The notes under the pieces were generated by a model. It was not told the origin of the DNA. It did not search any database and was given only the letters and a program-made list of their open reading frames with translations. A stretch of DNA of 64,000 bases. It comes from Pocillopora verrucosa. Its lineage: Eukaryota > Cnidaria > Anthozoa > Scleractinia > Pocilloporidae. A program made the translations under genes and the position numbers. Each line of letters starts with the position of its first letter. Position 1 is the first letter of the stretch. The stretch lies in assembly GCF_036669915.1 (NCBI RefSeq), contig NC_089317.1, positions 1,933,571-1,997,570 of the forward strand, read 5' to 3'. Positions 11,501 to 19,891 of this stretch are shown here, piece by piece.

Positions 11501-14500
11501 AAGGTAGTATGCCACTTCCCTAAGGGGTTGGAGACTTAAAGGAAATTAAAACTGTGGGGAACTTAGTACAAATTTCACTCATTTCGCTTCCTTTTTAACG
11601 TTAGAAAATTGCTAAAGATGTTGATATATCTACCTCATCAAGCTAGACCTAGCGAATTCTTACAAACTACTAAGAATAAGTTTAAAAGATTCTAAGTACC
11701 ACAAATATAAACCACGCATCACTACTGTCATACTAATGTTCAGAAAGACTTCCGGTTCAAAAGGACACTCCGTCCAAGAAGCTAAACAGAAAAACTATAT
11801 ATCTTATTTAAGACTCGAGACTCCAAACTACATACATTATTTGGTGACAGAGGCTAGTTTAGGCCAAGAAAGAGAAGGTAACAGTTTGGCTAGCACTAAA
11901 TCGATCGTTTCGCGGTAAAAGGAAGTTTAAAGTTTAAATATTTTATAAAACGGGTGATGAATAGAGTCTACGATTCTCACCTCTGCGTCTTTTTTGATGT
12001 ACTTTCCTTCCATGCTGGTTTTTGCCTTCATTTCTTGTAACTGATCTTTAAGATGGGCTATCATCTCATTTCTTTGCTGCAATTTTGTTTTGTTTTTAAA
12101 TTAGTAATAAAAAAACACGCACGCACACACAAGTGCTGGTTACATTTGATGCAAAACGGGAAACCCTATTCCATTTAACTAACCTTTAACCCCTAAGAGT
12201 GACTGGCCCCTAATTTCTCCTTACAATATCACCCTTGAATCAAATGTAAAGGTCAGGATAAAAATGCAATCGATCACGAATTTAAGAAGTACCTGATTTT
12301 CAAGAAAAATTCTTCTAGTCATAACCACAGAAAATTTATTGAGAGAACAGCGAGTAGAACATGGATATAAATGCTGGGGTGTAAAGGCGGTTAAGTCTGT
12401 AAGTAACAGTGTGTGACATAGTTATATCAAACGATTGAACTTACCTGAATTTCGCTTTCTTTTTCTTTTTTCACCTCCAACAGTTGCCTTTGGAGAGTTT
12501 TCACAAGTCTGCGACTTTCTTCCTCCCTATAAATTTTCACAACAATAACAAATTTTTTTAATTGACATACACCGATGAGGTTAAAAATTTCCCAGCATCC
12601 ATTAATTACAGTCAACAGTAATGCAACATACTTGAGTATAGTTTGTTGAAGCCCGGCTTTCTTTTCTTTCTCTGTATCAACAGCTCTGACAAGAGAGTCA
12701 AACGACTTGCTGGTGACAATCTCTTCAAGCGTCTCTTCCATCACATCTTGCAGAAATTTCCTATAGAAAATTAAGAATCCTTGAGCTTAAAGATAGTTAC
12801 TAAGTATTTACATTTACCACAAACTGAATTAGCATTTACCCTTTTAAACTGCTAAGGGTGACTAGCATCTAATTTCTCCTTCTGGGATCACCCCTGAATC
12901 ACACATTAGGGTCAATAGAGAGGAAATGATCACTAGCTCACTAGCACTAGATCATTACATTCAGTTTACACTCAATGTATAGAGAACAGTATGGAGAATA
13001 TACATGCTGATGTTAGGGTGTAAATGGTCAAGAATGCTTTGTTACATCTCTAAAATAACAGCAGAAATCCTTGGTTGCAAATATTGTGTGAATTTTCTTT
13101 CCAAAGTTTCCTAACTTTTTTAAAAGCCAGTTATTAAACATCTCAAAGCTCTACTAGTGATAAGTTTCTAATTTCTCCTTACAGTAGGTGACCCTTAAAT
13201 CAAGCATTAAGGTAAGAAGAATTAAAAAAATTATCATTGTCTTAAGAAGCTCCTGATCATTAGTAAATTCCCCTTATCAGTACCTTTGAGCAGTGAGGAG
13301 AATATGCACCCTGATGTTGGGTGTAAAGAGTAAGTCTCAACTTTGTGAAGTTCAACCATTTTGCTGGGCAAATCAAATGCTGGCCAACTTTACAAAGATC
13401 TATAAAGACATCACTTCTCTGCTATTAACAAATAAACAATATTATTTACCTATCTGCTTGAATTTTTGACAGGCTGTCATTTGACAGAGGGTTCTGTTTG
13501 AAACTTCTGTTCAGTGCTGTACAGGAACAAAAAAGAAATCAGATTACAATGATAGAAATGTCTATGTTTGTTTACAGTCATACCCCATAAATTTGAACTT
13601 CCAAAGATGAAAAACAGCTAGAAAGTTTTGAAGTTTTAAGTTAGCAGACGATAAATGACTGAAAAATAAACTTCAAAAGAAATATTTTGAAGTAAATATC
13701 AGCACAATACATTTAATTACATATATGTTTACTTAAAGTATGATATTATTGTGTAGCTATATGAGTGGTATAAGTATATCTAACATTGGCATTACTGTAT
13801 TGTTTTTCTCTCTTGTGAAGAAAAAGAATTTCAAACATGTAGAGGTGTGAGTTAACAGAAAGTCTGATTTGGGTCTGACTTGAAGTTGACCTGTTCACTC
13901 TGCAAATATTAATCCAACTGACTGCCTATCTCCCTCTTTAAGTTGCATTTAGTTCGTTCTCACTTTCACCCCGGACTTAACTATCAAATAACTGAAACTT
14001 TCAAATCTGGTAAAACGATCATAAATCTGAGTAAATGAGACAGCTCTTTCATTTGGTGATCAATCAAACATTGATCACAGCCCCCCTGCTCATAATCCCA
14101 TACATCATAGACACGCCAATCTTTACAGCTGATACATCTTCGTGGCTGGATTCATCTGAGTTTCCAAGGTGGAATCAAAGTCTCAGAACAATGTTACCTG
14201 TTTCAAATGCTGGACCAGCCTAGACCAAGTTGTGCGAAAGTCAGGTAGCAATAATCTAGTCCTAAAAGTCTAACTTTCACTTGATTTGTCTTGAAGTAAA
14301 GTGTAAATTATGGCTCATGTTTTGAAGCATTTTACCTTAACTTACAGCTTAGAACTGTCTGCAAAGCTACAAATCTAAAATGATATTTTCACTTAACCCT
14401 TAGTTAAGCTTAATCATGCTTTGAACATTTTGTTCCTGGTTAAATTTAAGGTACAATTCCCTGGTGAAAATCTTTCAAGGATCTTTAAGGATCTTACAAG

Positions 14501-17500
14501 ATCTTCATGAGGACCTTTGAGGATCCTCTTGAGGATCTTCATGAGGATCTTCAAAATTCTTGTTAAGATCTTCAAGGATCTTTCATTTTCTTGCCAAGAT
14601 CTTCAAGGATCTTTCATTTTCTTGCCAAGATCCTCAAGGATCTTTCATTTTCTTGCCAAGATCTTCAAGGATCCTTCATTTTCTTGCCAAGATCTTCAAG
14701 GATCTTTCATTTTCTTGCCAAGATCCTCAAGGATCTTTCATTTTCTTGCCAAGATCTTCAAGGATCTTTGATTTTCTTGCCAAGATCTTTGAGGATCTTT
14801 GACTTTCTTGACAAGATCTTTAAGGATCTTTCATTTTCCTGTCAAGATCCTTGAAGATCTTTACATGAACTTTGAAGATCCTTTAAAGATCTTTGAAAAT
14901 TCTTTGAGGATCTTCCAAATTCTTGTTAAGATCTTTGAGGATCTCTCATTTTCTTGACAAGATCTTCAAGGATCTTTTTGAAAATTTTGAAGATCCTTAA
15001 AGATCTTGGAAAGAAAATAAAAGACCCTTAAAGATCTTGGCAATAAATTGAAAGATCTTTGAAGATCTTGGCATAAAAAAGAAAGATCCTTGAAGATTTT
15101 GACAGCCAAATTAAAGATCTTTGCAAGAGATTTGAAGATCCTTAAAGATCTTGACAAGAATGTCAGTGAACCTTGAAGATCCTGGCAAGGAAATGGAAGA
15201 TCGTTGAAGATCTTAGCAAGAATGTTATAGAACCTTCGAAATTTTGACAATAAAATAAGCATACTTAAATCCTCATACTAAGTTAAAAAGAAAAATTGAA
15301 CCAAACATAAAAAAATGAAGATAAAACTTTTTTTATTGCTAAACGAGAATTACCCATCCTCTTCTAGTAGGACTACTTCTACACTATTTCTGTTCAGACT
15401 TTAGGTTAGTACTAAGATTTTCATTTTCCAAAAAATCTGGCAACAGTCCAGCTCAAAGATAAGAAGACCTAAATATATGTGTTAAACTTGTCTAGGACTA
15501 GACTTATGACCAGAATCAGACTACTCTTACAGAGGGGGTAAACATGAAAAAAAGGCAAACAAGAGTACTTCAATGACTATATTTCTGAACCATATTAACC
15601 TATATACCAAAGGAAAGCTTAGGAATCACACATACTGAATATAACTAATATGTTGCCCTAAACTAATTTGTTATTTGACATCAGATCAATTTGTCCACCA
15701 CATGGTGTGAAAAACCTAGGTAAACTTAAGAAAAGATAACTGCACAAAGATTGCATGAAATCAAGTGTTTTTAGTGTCAAAACAAAGTACTAGGGTCGTT
15801 CTTTTGGATGAGCTGAGGAACTTTTTGAGTCGTTTATATTATGGGCACAATGCCCGTTCAAAGTTCACCGAGATTATTAGGTGAGTTATTCCACAACATC
15901 TTACTTAAAATTCAGCTTATAGAGAAACTGTCAGCTTATCCAACTCAACTCAGTAAGAGGATACAGCCCTGAAAACTTCAGATTAATTGAACTAATACAT
16001 CCTGAGGTACAAAATAAGTGTTCTCGGGAATTCATATGACAATCTCTAAAAGAGCTTTTTAAGTTGGTTACACAGAACCAAGTAAATTCACACCTTCTTC
16101 AGAAACATGTCCTTCAGTGAGCGTCGAGGAGAATCTCTCTAGATCGATAAGCCTGTATCCTTGTCCCTGTAACACATCATTTGCATCCTCACTCTCCAAG
16201 AGCTCAGAGTAAGAATCATTAGGCGAGGATGGCATCTTCATTTTCTTTCCAGAAGTACCAATGAATTCTTTTTATTCAGCCTCACAGTCAGAGCAATCGC
16301 GAGACCTGCTTGGAGTTTGATTGACGATTTCGGTTGTTTCTGTCTCTCTTTTCGCTTGTTTCTGAACTCCAGAAAACGCCTTTCCTTTACCTTTATTTCT
16401 GTGTACATTTTCCCTTTAGTTCCGACCATTGTCGATGATATTTGCCGTAAAAACGAGCTTCTTATGTTTTTATGCGACCGTTAAAATCTCAGCGCGTATA
16501 AATTCCTATCCCATAATGCAAAACCCTATTTGTCGTCATGTAAGTAGTCACAAAGTTTCCCGAAAGCCTCGAGAATGGCGTTGCTATGCGGTAACCTTCA
16601 TTACACTCATTGCACAATAATTTTCTGCGAAAATTCCTTGTTGTGTTTGAATTATAAAACAGTGAGCCCTCAATTTACAATTTTGTTATGTTTGAAATTA
16701 CTTGAGGATTTCAAAGGAACCTAAGTCTTAATGCAGAGATGTGGTAGAGATCTTGACAAAGTTGCCTTTGAGATCCACATCAAATTCAAAAAGGATCCTT
16801 ACAAAGAGCTGTACAAAATCATGAAATGAATCTTTTAAAGATATTTGGAAGATCCTTTTCAATTCCTTGAGGATCTTAAAGGATTGTAGAACAGATCATG
16901 CAAAGATCTTGACTAGGATCCTTGTAACTCCTAATCAAATTCTTAAGGATCTTAGCAAAGATGATGATTTTAGCAGGATCCCTAAAAGGTTCTTTTGAAG
17001 ATCTTTAAAAGATCCTCATTAAATCCTTGAGGATCCTGAAGGATCCTTGAAAAGATCCTGCAAAGATCTTGACTTAAGGATCCTTGTAAGATCCTGATCA
17101 AATTCCTAAGGATCCTGGCAAAGATCTTTACAGGATCCTTGAAAGGATCTTTTGTAGGTCTTTAAAAGATCCTCATTAAATCCTTGAGGATCTTGAAGGA
17201 TCCTTGAAAAGATCTTGCAAAGATCTTGAGTAGGATCCTTGTAAGATCCTGATCAAATCCTTAAGGATCCTTGCAAAGATCTTAATAGGATCCTTGAAAG
17301 GATCTTTGGAAGGTCTTTAAAAGATCCTCATTAAATCCTTGAGGATCTTGAAAGATCCTCAAAAAGATCCTGCAAAGATCTTGACTAGGATCCTTGCAAG
17401 ATCCTGATTAAATCCTTAAGGATCCTTACAAAGATCTTGAAAGGATCCTTGAAAGGATCTTTTGAGGGTCTTTGAAAGATCCTTGCTAAATCCTTGAGGA

Positions 17501-19182
17501 TCTTGAAGGATCCTTGAAAAGAACTTTGAGAGGATCCTTATGAGGATCTTTGTAATATCCTTTGAGGATCTTTATCAAATCCTTGAGGATCTTAACAAAC
17601 GTTTTTGCTTACAAAGATCTTTGAGGATCTTTTACAGATCCTTTAAAGATCTTTTAAAGATCCTTGTCCTTAAGGATCTTTGGCAGGTCTTTGTCAATCC
17701 TTGAAGATCCTCAAAGATCCTGTGAGGTTTTTCACCAGGGTTTGCATGTGTTACCTCATAATCATATCCTTATTCCCCTGGCACTGAAAATTGTACCTAG
17801 AACCATTTACATACCATTTGTACTTTCTCGTAATGACTTGGCCACAGAATGTAGTTGCAGATCATCTGGTACTTTTAACAAACTCTTGTTATTTGTGTGG
17901 GGGTCATCTCTATGGTTAACAAGCTGGAAAAAATAAATTTTTAGTTTAGAGGAAATTTGAAGCTAAATACTCAAAGTTTACATACTGCAAATACAGTAAA
18001 ACACAACAGGAAAAACACAGCAATGAAAGTATCAAATGACTAAACAATTCAACCCTTGCAAAATCTGTTTGTCCCAACTGAATACTTCCATGAACACATG
18101 TACATTTGATTGAATATTCAAAATTTTTCTCCCATACATAAAAAATTTGACACATTTGCTGTGAAAAAGAGGAAGAGCTCCAGTGAATGCTGCCAAGTTC
18201 ACACTTCCAAGTACAGTCAAACCTGTATTAGGCTGCAGCATATCAAGCTGTCACACTGTATTAAGCGGTCGGTTTTCAGAGTCAGAATTTATTTCCCCTT
18301 AGTCACTTTTATTTTCATCTCTTAATTAACCCTTTAACTCCCAGAAGTGATTAACATGTAACATCTCCCTACAGTATTCATACATTAACCTTCACACAGG
18401 TAGTAAGAATACTCAAACTAATCAGGTGGAAGTTGTTATCCTGATCCAACACCAAATTCTTGTAACTAATTAAAAGGAGATGTGTTGCAGGTAGAGGGGA
18501 GAATTGACGATCAGATCTTGGGAGTTAAAGGGTTCAGCGGTCCTGTCACCCTTTACTCAGTCCCACCAGCCTGTTTTTATTACCTTCAACCTGCATTGAA
18601 CAATCACTGAAAGTCAAACTACTCATTGACAAATAAAACTAAGAATAATCTATCAAGTAATTTCTAATCCAATTGTTAATTTCCCTCCCAAAATCAAAGT
18701 ACGTGCACTTAGAGCAAGATTCTGTACAGTCAGTGGTCAATCATGACATATAGTGGCATTTTCCATTGTTTTTTAAAATACCCCTTATCTGTGGGTGACC
18801 ACTTCATACAGATTTGACTGCATATAACCTTGTTATATCACAGGTCCCTTATCTTTTATGATCATGAAGTAAAAACTGTAAAATTGGTAGATCTGTGGTT
18901 TGACTCATAACAGAAGGCTCAGAGTATGCTTCTGTGTCCCACCCGTAAGACAAAATCACACAAAATCTTTATTTGTTTCTTTTTTTCAATCCCTACCACT
19001 TCATATCTGGATTCTAAATCTCTCTGATCCTGTAAAATTTGGCCTAGCTCATCATCAACAATTTGTGCAGCCTCTTGTTTCCCCTGTAAAGATGGTGGCA
19101 TGATGTGACCCAGGATTGCCAGCTGATCTACACAGTCCTCCAGTACTGCTGATATGTGTATAGTATCCACATTTGACAACAT
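5537..19182 (-). CDS. IQCG: Dynein regulatory complex protein 9 (IQ motif-containing protein G)
   Basis: DRC9 is a subunit of the nexin-dynein regulatory complex of motile cilia and flagella, where it pairs with DRC10 and binds calmodulin through its IQ motif. I join 12 coding exons: 19182-18997 (ATG; exon itself opens at 19198), 17923-17815, 13516-13450, 12760-12632, 12526-12445, 12076-11981, 11292-11227, 10689-10615, 9385-9302, 8959-8912, 7930-7829, 5662-5537. All have GT-AG borders and matching phases, giving 389 aa (human about 443). Residues 8-28 (ISAVLED..DQLAIL) match the DRC9 N terminus. Residues about 100-345 are coiled coil with the family segments [11 protein letters not shown] and YWMEKYD. 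The last exon starts the IQ motif (IQSWWRG, residues 349-355) and ends in a lysine-rich tail. A non-coding first exon probably lies near 19.7 kb. Intron 2 holds the GATC arrays. Confidence 0.92.
5970..6120. repeat. Foldback repeat built on CGTTATC/ATCCGG motifs (copy 1)
   Basis: GCGGATAACGCT, AACGCTATCCGG, AGCGTTATCTACCGG and CAGCGTTATCC alternate in both orientations, and the segment ends in ACAACCGGGGCCTGAT. A second, diverged copy at 31617-31735 ends in ACAACTGGAGCCTGAT. It lies in the last DRC9 intron. Confidence 0.6.
6789..7030. repeat. Dispersed repeat of about 240 bp (copy 1 of 2)
   Basis: The order TGTATTAAACTT, ATTCCAAA.AAAGGAGTAA, AAAAGTACGCGAAAAATGTC, then CACGTCAGTTTTCCAAT, is repeated at 9480-9720. 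Both copies lie in DRC9 introns. No terminal repeats or coding potential were seen. Confidence 0.7.
7430..7630. repeat. Degenerate TCGGTC/CGACCGA-rich segment
   Basis: Short words such as ATTTCGGTCGAC, AATATCGGCCGAC, CTGTCGGCTTTCCG, CTTCGACCGACC and ATCGATCGGTGTACCGAC recur on both strands over about 200 bases in the last DRC9 intron. The segment is unusually rich in CpG for this window. I do not recognise the family. Confidence 0.4.
8343..8580 (+). repeat. MITE-like repeat, type B
   Basis: It contains TTAATTTCTCC, CCCGGATCAAACATTAAGG, AGACAAATTCTCCTTG and GAGAATATGCATACTGATGT, then GTGTAAAGGGTT. This order is shared with the copies at 12.2, 12.8, 13.1 and 20.5 kb and with the reverse copies at 46.1, 54.5 and 62.1 kb. 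Confidence 0.7.
9058..9172 (-). repeat. Dispersed repeat carrying CCAAT boxes, reverse copy
   Basis: The plus strand reads GCGCGGGAAAACGCGAGTGA, then TTGTGATTGG, TTTGATTGGTTAC and TGACCAATCACAGAGTG. It matches the copy at 57399-57510 closely in order. It lies in a DRC9 intron. Confidence 0.7.
9480..9720. repeat. Dispersed repeat of about 240 bp (copy 2 of 2)
   Basis: Second copy of the segment at 6789-7030. The right end (AGTACGCGAAAAATGTCCAC to AAGGTTAGAGTTCTT) is nearly identical; the left end is more diverged. Confidence 0.7.
10070..10155 (+). repeat. Dispersed repeat, GGGCTAACGCTCGAAACG family
   Basis: It reads GGGGTAACGCTCGAAGCGTC, then AACTCTTTGCGATGGTCAAT and TATCAACTCAGTTGAGAA. It abuts the composite element at 10178. 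Confidence 0.7.
10178..10529 (+). mobile_element. Non-autonomous composite repeat: TIRs, GTACGACC array and tRNA-like segment (copy 1)
   Basis: A perfect 13-bp inverted repeat (AGCGGAGCTCGCA at 10178-10190, TGCGAGCTCCGCT at 10517-10529) bounds about 350 bases. Inside, the octamer GTACGACC repeats about 11 times at 10251-10343. Then a tRNA-like stretch (about 10410-10485) has CAGTGGTCGG.GCACTGGGCT as a possible A box region and GGTTCTAGTCC as a possible B box. A second copy at 20642-20913 has the same order but only about two octamers. The element has no coding gene of its own; the open frames through the octamer are by-products of its period. It could be a tRNA-derived SINE inserted in a MITE, or a single family. 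Confidence 0.6.
12182..12400 (+). repeat. MITE-like repeat, type B
   Basis: It opens with ACCCCTAAGAGTGACTGGCC, contains TAATTTCTCCTTACAATATC, and ends near GGGTGTAAAGGCGGTTAA. It is in a DRC9 intron. Confidence 0.65.
12838..13030 (+). repeat. MITE-like repeat, type B
   Basis: It opens with CCCTTTTAAACTGCTAAGGG, contains TAATTTCTCCTTCTGGGATC and GTATGGAGAATATACATGC, and ends at TTAGGGTGTAAATGG. The inverted ends are imperfect. Confidence 0.7.
13140..13335 (+). repeat. MITE-like repeat, type B
   Basis: It contains TAATTTCTCCTTACAGTAGG, AAGAAGCTCCTGATCATTAG and GAGAATATGCACCCTGATGT, ending in GGGTGTAAAGAG. It lies directly after the previous copy in the same intron. Confidence 0.65.
14470..15250. 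repeat. GATC-dense minisatellite with inverted second half
   Basis: From about 14553 to 14840 a 31-base unit recurs without length change; its CATTTTCTTGCC word starts at 14584, 14615, 14646, 14677, 14708 and 14739. Each unit carries two GATC palindromes as AAGATCTTCAAGGATCTTT. After a more irregular centre (about 14870-14990) the same unit continues in reverse complement to about 15240, more diverged. The whole is therefore a large imperfect inverted repeat inside DRC9 intron 2. Long reading frames across it are artefacts of the period. Confidence 0.85.
16094..16241 (-). CDS. Possible alternative first coding exon of DRC9/IQCG
   Basis: An ATG at 16241-16239 opens 49 codons ending in phase 1 at a donor (GAAGAAG|gtgtga). 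That phase fits the acceptor of the DRC9 exon at 13516, which normally joins the exon at 17815. No good acceptor lies just upstream, so a transcript would have to start nearby; the sequence at 16.3-16.6 kb is richer in CpG than its surroundings. The product would lack the DRC9 N-terminal domain and begin [16 protein letters not shown] 63-codon upstream frame (16429-16238) ends in TGA overlapping this ATG as ATGA. It could instead be a fortuitous frame. Confidence 0.35.
16740..17730. repeat. GATC-dense satellite with a higher-order unit of about 155-160 bp
   Basis: Short words AAGGATCCTT and AAAGATCTTT follow each other almost continuously. A longer unit starting TTGAGGATC begins at 16867, 17027, 17184, 17339 and 17494 (steps of 160, 157, 155 and 155) and includes GATCCTCATTAAATCC at its end. 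The flanks hold looser GATC repeats. It lies in DRC9 intron 2, on the other side of the possible alternative exon from the 31-bp array. Confidence 0.85.
18326..18534 (+). mobile_element. MITE-like element, type A, with terminal inverted repeats
   Basis: TTAACCCTTTAACTCCCA at the left end faces TGGGAGTTAAAGGGTT at the right. The 209-base interior has no coding potential. The order of CTCCCTACAGTATTCATAC, AGTAAGAATACTCAAACT and GAGGGGAGAATTGAC is shared with copies at 32.8 and 47.6 kb and a reverse copy at 45.4 kb. Confidence 0.8.
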
Positions 19183-19198
19183 TTTGAAATCCCAAAAC

Positions 19199-19891
19199 CT
19201 GACAAGAAAAATAAAAGTTTACTTTTCAAACTGACTTCACAAAAAATATTGTAACTACCCAAATACCTAGTAATAAAGCGATCCCTTCGATTCTAACTTG
19301 TTTTCAAATAAAAACCATAATCGTAAGCGATATATTGCATATTTCCAAGTACTGGTAAGCACAATAATCATATGTGTTAAAAAGAAGTACATTCGAATTT
19401 ACATTTGTTCCGATAATTACGATAGCTTTCTCCCCTAACAAGCTTCCTTCAGATTAAAGCTCAAGGTTGTTGCAAGGTTCTAACAAAAATTCAACAGATA
19501 CTGAGTTAAAATTGAAATTTGTACAACAGATGGCAAAATTAGGAAGCTTGTTGTAATTTCAAAAATGTTTGTAGTATAACTTTCCAAATGGTCTGCATCG
19601 AACGCGAAAATTATGTTTTCTGTAGGGATCTATTCTCAATCAAAGGTCAAAAATAGAATAACTGTTAATATTATTTATCTGATTACCTGATATTCAGTTG
19701 TGAATAACGTTTTAGACGAAGACAATTTGAAAACTTATTGCAGCGAGCTCATTCATGTCCACTTGGCCACCATTCTTAGTTGTAACTAAGCAACCTTTGT
19801 TTACCTCACGCATGATGCTTTGCGCGCCAATGGTGGGAATCAGCGGTGTGTTCCTAAAATTTATGCGTCACTTTTAGCCAAGATTTTCAAG
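19199..19891. promoter_or_regulatory. Probable shared promoter region of DRC9 (-) and GPATCH1 (+)
   Basis: The two genes diverge, with 709 bases between their start codons. The DRC9 ATG exon begins with an acceptor (TTGTCAG), so its transcript starts further up, plausibly near 19.7 kb. The last 150 bases before GPATCH1 have more CpG and hold TTGTAACTAAGCAACC, which resembles the RFX X-box motif found at ciliary genes. No TATA box was seen. Confidence 0.45.

Noticed and set aside
14553-14840. CRISPR-like regular repeats
   Set aside because: The units are contiguous with no unique spacers, and the context is a eukaryotic intron.
14517-15262. Overlapping frames coding FLAKIFKDL-type repeats on both strands
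   Set aside because: They follow from the 31-base period of the minisatellite, which leaves several frames open; no start, splice or family support.
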